From assembly GCA_018831195.1 (NCBI GenBank), contig JAHJDP010000012.1, positions 124,001-188,000 of the forward strand: a DNA stretch of 64,000 nucleotides, read 5' to 3'. Both the position numbers and the translations under genes were made by a program. The stretch is from Candidatus Eisenbacteria bacterium. Its GTDB lineage: Bacteria; Eisenbacteria; RBG-16-71-46; CAIMUX01; JAHJDP01. The notes under the pieces are model-generated. The model made no database searches and was not told the DNA's origin. It saw only the letters and a list, made by a program, of their open reading frames with translations. Below are positions 55,601 to 63,761 of this stretch, piece by piece (the first letter of the stretch is position 1; each line of letters starts with the position of its first letter).

Positions 55601-56867
55601 ATCGAAAATCGGACCAGTAAAAATGCGATCGGACCAGCATCTCTGTCGCCAAATAGAGCTGGCTGTCATCATCGTCAGCGGCCAAAAACTTCGCATAGAT
55701 CGAATCCTTCTCGGCGACCTGGGTCATCGTCACCGATGCGGGGGGGGTGAGACTTTCCCATCCCTGCCAGGAGAGGGAATCCCCCATCGTCGCCCCCGGA
55801 TCACCGCCGCCGGTCCATCGCAGAAAATAGTGATTGTCCCGCCCATAGCGGGTCTGCCGGTCGGGAAGATTGAACCGGTCCCAACGATCCTGACCGAAGA
55901 AGATGATCGACTCCCCCGGCTCAAAGAAGCCGTCCTCATCGCCATCTTCTCTCAAATAGGGAATCGCATTCTCACGAAGCGGGTTTTCGAGGTCGGCATC
56001 TTCAAAGAGACCTTCCACCAGGACCAGCTCATCCCACGGGATAGAGTTCTCCGCCAGACCGGCGTTGGTAAGGACGTTGAAGGGAACCCGAAGGAGACCT
56101 GTCGCCGCGACGGTCAATTTGGCCTGGACCCCCGCCCGCCTCTTCAGCATCGGAGGGAGCGACGCCACGGGTCCGCGCCGCCAACGCTTTCCCTGCTCGT
56201 AATTGAGGATCTGCCGTTGATAGGAACGCTCCCAGGCGCCTTCCGGCGGGATCGGACGCATTCCCGCCGGCTCCCGGGCGTCGGCCGCCTGCAGAAATTC
56301 CACCCGAAGGCGGATTTTACGGGCGCTCCTAAAAACCTTGGCATCCGGATCCCAGCGAACCGGTGTGATCTGAATCGGGAGGATTCTCTGGTGCCGCGCC
56401 CCCGCGGGATCGCCGAGAGAAGCCCAATCGATAGGGTATAGACCCGGACCCGCATAGGCCCAGGGGGCCGGTTCCCATTGGAGATCATAGACCGGCATGC
56501 CTTGAGCATCGAGATGGATCTCCTCGCTCGGTGTCGGCACAGGGCTTCCGGGTATGGCCGGATACTCCTCAACTTCAAGAACCGTCAATCGGGCCGTCGC
56601 TCCCGGCGGCATGGCGAGAGAGAAACCGCCCGTCGGAAGGGCGGGAGCACCGATCGTGCTCATCCGGCCGTAACCGGGGAGGGTCACACGTACCCATTCG
56701 GTACCCTCGACCGGCGTCGACTCCAGCGGACCGATATCAAGGGTGACAACCACCTCGCTTTCCGTGGCCGAGTCAAGCCGGGCTCCCGTCAGACCCGCGA
56801 CGGGATGGCTCAGAAAGAGCAGGGTGGCTATGGCGGTGAGACAAAGAAGATGGGGACGGAAAAGCAT
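52629..56867 (-). CDS. C25 (gingipain/PorU-like) peptidase with FlgD-like C-terminal sorting domain
   Basis: 1412 residues. The signal peptide (ATLLFLSHPVAG) is followed by a beta-rich region to about residue 600. The peptidase C25 domain spans about 640-1080, with the catalytic His in NVESHANAVV (near 940) and Cys in FFGFGCHLAEF (near 979). Ig-like beta domains follow. The last 95 residues (FNFPNPFEEGTEFHY ... SNGVYFYKFQV) match the FlgD-like/type IX type A sorting domain found on secreted FCB proteins. PorU, the type IX sortase, has the same C25 core, so this could be a PorU homologue or a secreted protease. GAGG lies before the ATG. No other por genes appear besides porX. Confidence 0.88.
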   Translation of the reverse strand: MLFRPHLLCLTAIATLLFLSHPVAGLTGARLDSATESEVVVTLDIGPLESTPVEGTEWVRVTLPGYGRMSTIGAPALPTGGFSLAMPPGATARLTVLEVEEYPAIPGSPVPTPSEEIHLDAQGMPVYDLQWEPAPWAYAGPGLYPIDWASLGDPAGARHQRILPIQITPVRWDPDAKVFRSARKIRLRVEFLQAADAREPAGMRPIPPEGAWERSYQRQILNYEQGKRWRRGPVASLPPMLKRRAGVQAKLTVAATGLLRVPFNVLTNAGLAENSIPWDELVLVEGLFEDADLENPLRENAIPYLREDGDEDGFFEPGESIIFFGQDRWDRFNLPDRQTRYGRDNHYFLRWTGGGDPGATMGDSLSWQGWESLTPPASVTMTQVAEKDSIYAKFLAADDDDSQLYLATEMLVRSHFYWSDFRWGTQWTFFKIPQGAQFRQMVVDLQGYAKISGSNYHKPSLYLSNRPRGARPWTSFPGNPYSVREKRHLTITLNETNLSGFEPVYEPDSIGLVIELPLDGYGISLDRVTMTYTLPFTASLGSFTFHTGGLTGPQEFQIGGFTSDDILAFEVTDSVLVTHLPLSDDQIIPVGGGYQVSLQLNAGDGSTPRVIKLVERNRIASIKNQRVAIREIHDLTGTGSEDYLVIYHNDFTSTIEPLLQHRESLGHQVIRADVEDVYDNFDGGRKSPYAIRNYLRYLFRTRTQPPVYLLLVGDASDDCANVTDFSDFNFIPTMTLPSTARGDNGSELVSNDTWYVDNLTGTGEHLDFYFDIHLGRLPAGSPNELETMVSKIIRYEDFQPGDFWRNRGVFMADDQYSGDSPDSYIYRGYESVFESGTLDCIRHIYDSAELLDFEVDTFFVSGFLDTLRTTARCHKDTSGIAGDPCDLALLNEPCFRYENGTIEHCQRPPQIRSQNAGGSIVIGALIESLSRGALIWNVESHANAVVITHEDVFMNLHSGRQDVPLIQNRNKPFLFFGFGCHLAEFSNYLEGRSGFGDCISEKLLFHGNPGLSLGAVGSLASTGYEWLTDNDLLNTALFEAFFADVPQIDGESTWIFGDILTHGKAILMDRNYTDPTNRGQVMTYTYLGDPALRVDIAAPRLNVEVDGGPVETGTPVKAPSPDDSIHVDLRVLDEVALRGLSVVDIGGTLPMERITITPDPARPDDDRVYRAAFALKLRPDDYAITIQASDRMGRQRTFTLSVALDVSFFVSSGDTETPLLNNDFLPSGSRIIVHINSPVFLDETAFTAMAPAIDDIPWGYAVEASGEIVQGESREWKLITEPIDGLEEGGHTLAVGVEGVSKSIRFVTDPPGENLRVVRLFNFPNPFEEGTEFHYVLNRDGDRASIKIYTLRGRLIQTLDPLSAHVNDNIVVWDGRDGDGDQISNGVYFYKFQVWDTAGKKISLTERIVRAR

Positions 56868-56998
56868 GGATCACCTCACAAATGGACGGCCGGATTCACA
56901 AAGAGAGCGAGCCTGAGACGGACCCGATCATCGAGCCGGCTCACCCTGCCAAGAATCGCATCGCACCGGATCGCGGGTCAATCGACGGATGCCATCAA

Positions 56999-57027
56999 TT
57001 GACCAAACCCCCGGAACGCCATAAAGT
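56999..57027 (+). promoter_or_regulatory. Sigma70-type promoter for the UbiA gene
   Basis: TTGACC (56999-57004), a 17-base spacer, TAAAGT (57022-57027). It lies in the divergent gap to the C25 gene, 97 bases upstream of the UbiA start. Confidence 0.55.
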
Positions 57028-57124
57028 TCGGGGATGAGGGCCCATTAGGGAGGAGGACGCCCATTTCCCTGACGATAGAAGAGTTGTTGGGTTCGATAGA
57101 CGGCGAAAGAGGAGATGCCCCTGG

Positions 57125-58039
57125 TTGAAGACATTAAAGCTCTATTGGGAATTTGCACGCCCCTTCACATTGATCGCTCCCGCTTTGGGGGTGCTTTCCG
57201 GCGGGCTCACGGCCATGGGCGCCGGGGACCCAACACCGATAACCTTGAAACGCATCCTCATCATCCTCATCGGAACCCTGATGGCGGCGGTCCTGAACGC
57301 CGCATCAAACGCCATCAACCAGATTTATGATCTGACCAATGACCGGATTAATAAACCCGGCCGTCCCATCCCCTCCGGCCGGCTCTCCATACCCGAAGCG
57401 CGGCGGATAACCTGGGTCTTATATATCCTTTCTTGGATTTGCGCCGCTATTGTCGGCGTCGAATGCCTGATCATCGTTTCCATCGCCAGCTTCTTCACCT
57501 ATATCTACTCCGTTCCTCCCCTGCGAACCAAACGTAACGGCATTTTAGCCAATGTGACGATCGCCATCCCCCGCGGTGTTTTGTTGAAGGTCGCCGGATG
57601 GTCGACCGCAAAATCGATCCTGGTCGGTGGGGAGCCCTGGATCATCGGCCTTGTCTTCGGAACATTCCTCCTGGGCGCTTCGACAACCAAAGATTTCGCT
57701 GATATGAAGGGGGATGAAGCCGACGGCTGCATGACATTACCGATTCGCTATGGTGTTCGCAACGCCGCTCGAATGATCGCGCCCTTCTTCGTTCTCCCCT
57801 TCCTCTTTATCCCGGTGGCCATGCGTCTGGGATGGCTGACCGGTGTCCCCATCCTCTTGTACATCCTCGGAATCGTTCTGGCCATATGGGGCGTCTATAC
57901 GGTATCACTCATCCTGCGCGACCCGGATGCTCTGGCGCGCACAGAAAATCATCCCTCCTGGCGCCACATGTATCTTATGATGTTCACGACCCAGGTGGGG
58001 TTCGCCGTCGCCTATCTGGCCAAGTATCTCGTCGATTAA
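57125..58039 (+). CDS. UbiA-family prenyltransferase
   Basis: 304 residues with about eight or nine membrane segments. The first Asp-rich motif is NQIYDLTNDRINKPGRP; the second is KDFADMKGDEADG. UbiA enzymes attach a prenyl chain to an aromatic ring or to a glycerol phosphate. The substrate cannot be told from the motifs; archaeal-type geranylgeranylglycerol-phosphate synthases share this layout. It begins with TTG and has AGAGGAG ten bases upstream. The unknown membrane protein follows after 33 bases. Confidence 0.9.
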   Translation: MKTLKLYWEFARPFTLIAPALGVLSGGLTAMGAGDPTPITLKRILIILIGTLMAAVLNAASNAINQIYDLTNDRINKPGRPIPSGRLSIPEARRITWVLYILSWICAAIVGVECLIIVSIASFFTYIYSVPPLRTKRNGILANVTIAIPRGVLLKVAGWSTAKSILVGGEPWIIGLVFGTFLLGASTTKDFADMKGDEADGCMTLPIRYGVRNAARMIAPFFVLPFLFIPVAMRLGWLTGVPILLYILGIVLAIWGVYTVSLILRDPDALARTENHPSWRHMYLMMFTTQVGFAVAYLAKYLVD

Positions 58040-58072
58040 CCTGAGGTTTTCCCGGAGCGGGGGAACGGCATA

Positions 58073-58789
58073 GTGTCAAGTAGGATTATTTACATCTATC
58101 TATTCCTCGCCACTTTAATGGGGTCCCTCTCTATATTCTCCGGACTGAAGTGGGCGGTTCCTTTTGTACAAGCAACCCTGATATTTCCGCTTTATCTCTA
58201 TCATGTTATCAATCGTGAAAGTGGAAGGGCGGTTCTTCACATGATCCTCTGGGCGGTTCTCTCATCCGCCATCGTCGTCACCATCACCATCCTGCGGCCG
58301 GAATTGGCCGAGAAAGCCATTCTTCGAAGCACCGGCTATCGTGATGAGATGTTCTTGTGGATTGGGACAGGTATCGGGCCGGAGGGTACGCCGTCACAAT
58401 TCATCCCCCAGCATATATTGCACTATGTCGTCTTTTTGGGGGTTTCACTTATCACACTCGGCTGGGGCGGCCTGGTGATGGGCGCCATACTGCTGAATTA
58501 TATGAATTATTATGTCGGCGCCCTGGTGCTGGAGGCGGGCCATCCCACCATGGCGGCGCTCCTTGGATGGCCGCCCTATGCGACCATCCGCGTCATCGCC
58601 TATATTTGCGGCGCCATCGCCGTTTCGGATCTGATGATCTCTATGATTCTCCGCCGCAATATTTGGAATAAGCAGATCACCCGGAAATTCGCCGGCTGGT
58701 CTTTTTTACTCTTTCTGTCCGATATCGCGATAAAGATCGTTATCGCCCCTCAGTGGCAGAAACTCATGTCCACCATCATCTCCCGCTGA
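58073..58789 (+). CDS. Polytopic membrane protein, unknown
   Basis: 238 residues from a GTG start. About six hydrophobic segments cover most of the length, with a distinctive YMNYYVGALVLEAGHP loop near residues 140-155 and a basic loop before the last segment. No family was recognised. It follows the UbiA gene by 33 bases on the same strand, so the two may act together in membrane lipid or quinone metabolism. It ends six bases before the opposing parvulin gene stop. Confidence 0.7.
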   Translation: MSSRIIYIYLFLATLMGSLSIFSGLKWAVPFVQATLIFPLYLYHVINRESGRAVLHMILWAVLSSAIVVTITILRPELAEKAILRSTGYRDEMFLWIGTGIGPEGTPSQFIPQHILHYVVFLGVSLITLGWGGLVMGAILLNYMNYYVGALVLEAGHPTMAALLGWPPYATIRVIAYICGAIAVSDLMISMILRRNIWNKQITRKFAGWSFLLFLSDIAIKIVIAPQWQKLMSTIISR

Positions 58790-58795
58790 CCCCGG

Positions 58796-60598
58796 CTACA
58801 TATCCGAATCAGCCGGCGCCTGCACATCACCGAAGATGACCTGGCGCGGAAAGAGCCATCCCTCAGGTGGAGCGAGCCGGACTTTGGATAGAGCGCCCTC
58901 ATGAACAACAATCGGGAGGCTGTCACGGGCGGCGGCGATCAACACATCGAGATACTTATCGGCCTTGTCACGCCATAGTTCGTTCTTGAGTTTCTGCTTC
59001 ATATCGTCGAACGGGATAAGCTTCGGATCTTCCACCTTTAAGATCCGGGCAATTGTATAACCTCCGGAGAACGGGATTGGATCGCTCACTTCATCTTTGC
59101 CCAAGAGGAAGAGGACTTCATCCAAATCCCGGGATTCGCCTTTTGAATAAAACCTCGTGCCGCTGAGTGTGGTCCAAGCCGCTGTGGAATCCCGCTCCCG
59201 CGCCCGGGTCCATATCTCCTCCGGTGCGTCGCCCGCTCTCAACCAGGCCCCGATTTCTTCGGCGAGCTGCCGATCTTTGACATGATAGGCCAAGAAGGAG
59301 CGGCGCTCCGGACTATTGTACAATCCGGGATTTTCATCATAATAGCGCCGGCATTCCTCCTCATCGGGCTCCAACGGTCCCCATGCATAGCGGAGGTAAA
59401 ACTGCCGGCTGTGAATCGCGTCCCGCTTTTTACCGGCCAGCCAGGCCACATTGGGATCTTTATCGAGCTTGAGACGCCGGGCTTCGGCTAAGCGCATCCT
59501 GCTGATCGCAAGGCCTTCCAGTGAATTGATCACATCTTCCGGAGAATCGAATGTAGGCCATGTCGCCGATGGATATTGGGTCATTTCCGCCAGATAGAGA
59601 ATCGCCGTCAAGGTATCGCCGGTCATCGTTGCCACAATCCTGCGCTGATCCTCAGGAGCCATGACCGGCAGGGTAAAATCGCCCTTCGCTTCCCGGTCGG
59701 CCATCGCCTCGGCCCCGCGGGGAGCCGCGGCGGTCTCTTCACGCAGCCAATTCGTCAACCAAACAATCTCATCGCCATGAAGTTGATACTTGTATCTTTC
59801 CTTCAGCTCATCATGAAACGCGATCAGGAGGGCGGCTGTTTTTTCCTGGCGGATGATTCTCTCGAGGGTCGGCACCGACTCCTCATAGGAACGGACACTC
59901 TCCGTTTCCCTTCGCCCCTCCAATTGAATCAGATGGAAACCGAGGCTGGATCGAATCACCCCACTGATTTCTCCCACCGCGAGCCCGGCGGCGGCATCAT
60001 AGACGGGCGGCGCAATCTGGCCCAGGGTCACCCAGCCTATGTCACCCTCCTTGGCCTTGGCCCGGGCATCATCCGACTCCTTGGCCGCCACTTTGCCGAA
60101 TATGGCCCCCTGGCCGATCATGGAAAGGATCCTCTCCGCCGTCTCCAAACGGCGGATCCGGATCTCGCGAAGATGGAATTGGGTCTTTAATTTCTCGTAG
60201 GCATCCTTAAGCTCCGCTGGACTGATGGTCTGAGCATCGGCGATCACTTGTCGATCGAGGAGGCGTGTCATGGCATCTTCAACAAAACCCTCCCACCGAT
60301 CCTGCATTCCGGCATCGAAAACCGGAATCTTTTGCGAGGCCAGAAACTCCATGATCTCTTTGTCTTTGTAAATCTCGAGAAAAGCCTTTGCGCCTGAGGT
60401 ATCCGCTTCAAAGGGGCAATCATCCTTTGCCGTGAATTCCCAGAAAGCCTGCTCAAAGACACTCAACGGGACCTGTTCTTCCCCGACCTCCAGAACAATG
60501 GGATTGGGAGTCCCGCAGGAAATAAGGCTCCCCAGAATTCCCAGCGGTAGAATCCAGCCTCTTATATGGCGGCCGGTGCGGCCGAGTGCAAACGACAT
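58796..60598 (-). CDS. Parvulin-type peptidyl-prolyl isomerase lipoprotein (SurA/PrsA-like)
   Basis: 600 residues from ATG 60598 (GGAGGG seven bases before; TTG two codons earlier is not needed). The lipobox is GSLISC near residue 29. N-terminal helices resemble the SurA chaperone module. A parvulin domain spans about 145-245 (REIRIRRLE; GDIGWVTLGQIAPPVYDAAA; SLGFHLIQLEGRRE), and a second, weaker one lies at about 440-540 (RSFLAYHVKDRQL; SGGYTIARILKVED). It probably folds outer-membrane or secreted proteins in the periplasm, possibly LptD or the C25 protein. It converges with the membrane protein gene on its 3' side. Confidence 0.9.
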   Translation of the reverse strand: MSFALGRTGRHIRGWILPLGILGSLISCGTPNPIVLEVGEEQVPLSVFEQAFWEFTAKDDCPFEADTSGAKAFLEIYKDKEIMEFLASQKIPVFDAGMQDRWEGFVEDAMTRLLDRQVIADAQTISPAELKDAYEKLKTQFHLREIRIRRLETAERILSMIGQGAIFGKVAAKESDDARAKAKEGDIGWVTLGQIAPPVYDAAAGLAVGEISGVIRSSLGFHLIQLEGRRETESVRSYEESVPTLERIIRQEKTAALLIAFHDELKERYKYQLHGDEIVWLTNWLREETAAAPRGAEAMADREAKGDFTLPVMAPEDQRRIVATMTGDTLTAILYLAEMTQYPSATWPTFDSPEDVINSLEGLAISRMRLAEARRLKLDKDPNVAWLAGKKRDAIHSRQFYLRYAWGPLEPDEEECRRYYDENPGLYNSPERRSFLAYHVKDRQLAEEIGAWLRAGDAPEEIWTRARERDSTAAWTTLSGTRFYSKGESRDLDEVLFLLGKDEVSDPIPFSGGYTIARILKVEDPKLIPFDDMKQKLKNELWRDKADKYLDVLIAAARDSLPIVVHEGALSKVRLAPPEGWLFPRQVIFGDVQAPADSDM

Positions 60599-60717
60599 CC
60601 TCAATCCCTCCTACTCCGTAAAAAATCCAGCGCTCCGCCAACATCTCCATCCTCATAACCCTACGGGTTCGGGTCCTTCGGTGCAAGATAGGAGGGCGGC
60701 GAAACCGGCGGGTTGAG

Positions 60718-60746
60718 TTGACACTCATTGGTGACCGTGCTAAGGT
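60718..60746 (+). promoter_or_regulatory. Sigma70-type promoter for the glycan cassette
   Basis: A perfect TTGACA (60718-60723), a 17-base spacer and TAAGGT (60741-60746), 68 bases before the glycosyltransferase ATG. Confidence 0.55.
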
Positions 60747-60814
60747 AATGAAAACCATAAAGTTGCAGAGCTTTTTGGGGGCTCTGAAAACCATCTCTCT
60801 TCGGCGCAGGTCAT

Positions 60815-61582
60815 ATGGAAACCACTGATATCAAATCATCGGATAGCCTGAGTCTCTTCTTCCCCGTTTATGGTGATTGGGGAACGATAGCCTCAATGAT
60901 CGTCCTCGCGGACCGGATCGCCCGCGACCTCACGGACGATTACGAAATCCTCGCCATCAACGACGCCAGTCCCGACCATTCCGACCTGATACTAGCGGAA
61001 TTGACCCAGAAATATTCCCGCCTTCGTGTGATCACCCATCCAAAAAACAAAGGATATGGCGGCGCCATCTGCTCGGGATTTAAGAATGCCTCCAAGACCT
61101 TCATCTTCTATACCGATGGGGACGCCCAGTATGATGTTCGAGAGCTGGCCAAGCTCTGGAAGGCCCGGGGAGGTGCCGATCTTGTCAATGGGTACAAGAT
61201 CCGCCGGAATGACCCATTTCATCGAAAAATCGTAGGCTGGTCCTACCACAACTTTGTTAAGATGATGTTCCGGTTAAAAATCCGCGATGTGGATTGCGAT
61301 TTCCGCCTCATCCGGAGGGAGATCTTCCAGGGCTTCGGCCTGACAGAGAACTCCGGATTGATCTGTGTGGAATTGATGACAAAGATTCACAGGACGGGCT
61401 GTCAGATACGGGAGGTTCCTGTCCACCATCATCACCGGATGCACGGCCGGAGCCAATTCTTTAACATCCGGCGCGTCGCGCGGGTTCTTATCGACATGAT
61501 GGGATTGTGGTGGCGGGTCTTTATCCGCAAGGACCTAGGTCCTCCGGGGACATTTCCAGAGGAACCGGAACTGAAAAGGTAA
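60815..61582 (+). CDS. GT2 glycosyltransferase, DPM1/polyprenyl-phosphate type
   Basis: 255 residues, GT-A fold. The nucleotide-sugar motifs are FFPVYGD, LAINDASPDHS, NKGYGGAICSGF and the metal-binding FYTDGDAQYD. The layout is that of dolichol-phosphate-mannose synthase and ArnC relatives, but without C-terminal membrane segments. It probably loads a sugar on undecaprenyl phosphate. It is the first gene of a plus-strand cassette with an SDR enzyme, an aminotransferase and a small transporter. Confidence 0.9.
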   Translation: METTDIKSSDSLSLFFPVYGDWGTIASMIVLADRIARDLTDDYEILAINDASPDHSDLILAELTQKYSRLRVITHPKNKGYGGAICSGFKNASKTFIFYTDGDAQYDVRELAKLWKARGGADLVNGYKIRRNDPFHRKIVGWSYHNFVKMMFRLKIRDVDCDFRLIRREIFQGFGLTENSGLICVELMTKIHRTGCQIREVPVHHHHRMHGRSQFFNIRRVARVLIDMMGLWWRVFIRKDLGPPGTFPEEPELKR

Positions 61583-61592
61583 CTCGGCTGAA

Positions 61593-62639
61593 ATGGAATC
61601 ATCATCCACTTTTCCATTTGTCACCTCGCCGCCGCTCCCCGCCGATTGGGAACAACTCTATCAAAACCGCTCTATCCTCGTGACCGGCGGATTAGGATTC
61701 ATCGGGTCGAATCTGAGTCTGCGACTTGTAGAGCTCGGCGCCAGGGTCACCATTGTCGATTCCCTCATTCCGGACTACGGCGGTAATCCATGGAATGTCG
61801 AAAAGATCAAAGACCGGATCAATATCAATATCGCCGACGTGAGGGATCCGCACAGTATCGCCCGTCTCGTTCAGGGGCAGGACATTATTTTCAATCTGGC
61901 CGGTCAAGTCAGCCACATCGACTCCATGAGGGATCCCTTCACGGATCTTGAAATCAACTGCCGCAGTCAGCTTTCCATACTCGAAGCCTGCCGGAACAAC
62001 AATTCCAATGTAAAAATCATCTACGCCGGCACACGGCAACAATACGGAAAGCCTCAATATCTACCGGTCGATGAGAAGCACCTCGTTCTCCCCACCGATG
62101 TCAACGGTATTAACAAGACCGCAGGTGAAACCTATCACATTTTGTACAACAATGTTCACGGGATCCGCGCAACGAGCCTTCGAATGACCAATACCTACGG
62201 ACCCCGCTTGCTCCTCAAGCATAACCGGCAAGGATTTATTTCCGTTTTCCTGCGCACGGCAATCGAAAAGGGAGAGATTAAAATCTTCGGTACAGGCGAG
62301 CAGCTCCGCGACCTGAACTATGTCGATGACGCGACCGACGCCTTTCTGCGGGTCGGAGTCGCCGAGTGGACAAACGGCGAAGTGTACAACCTCGGCGGTG
62401 ACGAGATCCTCTCCGTCGCCGCGATCGCCCAAAAGATCATCAAAACGGCGGGCGCCGGCAGGCTGAGTATTGTTCCATTCCCCGAGGAGACACGCCGCAT
62501 CGACATCGGCAGCTACTACGGATCCTACCAAAAACTCAGGGAGGCCGTGGGATGGCGGCCTCTGATCGATGCCGATGAGGGATTCCAGCGTACCGTGGAT
62601 TATTATCGGGAAAACATTTCTCATTACGTTGAGGATTAA
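61593..62639 (+). CDS. Extended-SDR nucleotide-sugar epimerase/dehydratase with altered YxxxK
   Basis: 348 residues. The NAD-binding motif is GGLGFIGSNLSLRL near residue 32. The fold is that of UDP-glucose 4-epimerases and dehydratases (NLAGQVSHIDSMRDP; NTYGPRLLLKHN; RDLNYVDDATDAF). In place of the catalytic YxxxK the sequence reads NGINK before TAGE, so Tyr is Asn while Lys is kept; the Ser/Thr position reads GTRQQYG. Either the proton donor is different or this is a subfamily with another reaction. It lies ten bases after the GT2 gene and three before the aminotransferase. Confidence 0.85.
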   Translation: MESSSTFPFVTSPPLPADWEQLYQNRSILVTGGLGFIGSNLSLRLVELGARVTIVDSLIPDYGGNPWNVEKIKDRININIADVRDPHSIARLVQGQDIIFNLAGQVSHIDSMRDPFTDLEINCRSQLSILEACRNNNSNVKIIYAGTRQQYGKPQYLPVDEKHLVLPTDVNGINKTAGETYHILYNNVHGIRATSLRMTNTYGPRLLLKHNRQGFISVFLRTAIEKGEIKIFGTGEQLRDLNYVDDATDAFLRVGVAEWTNGEVYNLGGDEILSVAAIAQKIIKTAGAGRLSIVPFPEETRRIDIGSYYGSYQKLREAVGWRPLIDADEGFQRTVDYYRENISHYVED

Positions 62640-62641
62640 CC

Positions 62642-63757
62642 TTGAGCGAATTCCGAATCCAGGTCTGTGATTTAAAAGCCCAGCGGGAAGAACTGGGAGC
62701 GGCCTTGGACCAGGCGATCCGGGCCGTCTTGGACCGCGGATGGTATGTGCTGGGTGAGGAAGTCGCCGGGTTTGAAAAGGAATTCGCCGGCTATCTCGGC
62801 ATGCGTCATGCGGTGGGTGTCGGATCCGGAACCGAAGCCCTGCATCTGGCTTTGGCCGCGGAAGGGATCGGACCGGGGGATGACGTCCTGACAACCCCGA
62901 TGACCGCGGTCCCGACGGTTTGCGCCATCGCCCTTACCGGCGCCCGCCCGATTTTTGCCGATGTCGATCCGGAAACAGCTCTTCTCGATCCCGTGGAGGT
63001 GGAACGTCGGATCACACCGCAAACCCGCGCGATCATTCCGGTTCATCTCTACGGACAATGCGTCCCGATGGACCCGTTCCTGGAACTCGCCCGGAACCGC
63101 GGGATTTGCATCATTGAAGATGCGGCCCAAGCCCATGGCGCCACCTGGAAAGATCGGATGGCCGGCACGTTCGGTGATTACGGCTGCTTCTCCTTTTATC
63201 CCACAAAAAACCTCGGAGCCTATGGGGATGCGGGCGCCGTCGTTACCGCAGACGACGGGCGCGCGGAACGTCTGCGCCGCCTCCGGAATTACGGCCAGAC
63301 CGATCGATATCGACATGTGGAGAGGGGATGGAACAGCCGGCTCGATGAGATCCAGGCCGCCATCCTTCGGGTCAAACTCCCTCATCTCACTCGCTGGAAT
63401 GAGGCGCGCCGAGATCTCGCGTCAAGGTATCAACAGAACCTGGAAGGATCCGTCCTCCGCCCCATGGCGGAGAACCCTCAAGGCCGGTCGGCCCGGCATC
63501 TTTTTGTTGTCCGGGTTCCCGATCGTGACCGGCTGCGGGAGGCTCTGCGCGCCAGAGGGATCGAATCACAGATCCATTACCCGATCCCGGTTCATCTCCA
63601 GGAAGCCTTTTCACACCTCGGATATGCGGCAGGAGATTTTCCTGTGGCCGAGAAACTGGCCGGGTCTATTTTAAGCCTGCCGCTCTATCCTGAATTGGAT
63701 CCTGGAAAGATCATTGAGATCTGTGAAGCGATTCATACGATCTTACAGGAGGATTAA
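62642..63757 (+). CDS. DegT/DnrJ/EryC1/StrS-type sugar aminotransferase
   Basis: 371 residues, beginning with TTG. PLP-binding elements are GSGTEALHLAL, EDAAQAHGAT and the Schiff-base lysine in FSFYPTKNLGAYGDAG. FVVRVPDRDRLREAL and IHYPIPVHLQEAF are family-typical. It transaminates a keto-sugar nucleotide, probably one made by the SDR enzyme upstream. Its product could be an amino sugar for lipid A, O-antigen or glycoprotein. The stop lies four bases before the transporter start. Confidence 0.93.
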   Translation: MSEFRIQVCDLKAQREELGAALDQAIRAVLDRGWYVLGEEVAGFEKEFAGYLGMRHAVGVGSGTEALHLALAAEGIGPGDDVLTTPMTAVPTVCAIALTGARPIFADVDPETALLDPVEVERRITPQTRAIIPVHLYGQCVPMDPFLELARNRGICIIEDAAQAHGATWKDRMAGTFGDYGCFSFYPTKNLGAYGDAGAVVTADDGRAERLRRLRNYGQTDRYRHVERGWNSRLDEIQAAILRVKLPHLTRWNEARRDLASRYQQNLEGSVLRPMAENPQGRSARHLFVVRVPDRDRLREALRARGIESQIHYPIPVHLQEAFSHLGYAAGDFPVAEKLAGSILSLPLYPELDPGKIIEICEAIHTILQED

Positions 63758-63761
63758 TCGC

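Noticed and set aside
55131-56441. Plus-strand 436-residue open frame
   Set aside because: It is antisense to the C25 peptidase gene, arginine- and proline-rich, and shows no domain; a shadow of GC-rich coding DNA.
62061-62894. Minus-strand 277-residue frame
   Set aside because: It is antisense to the SDR and aminotransferase genes, both of which have intact family motifs.
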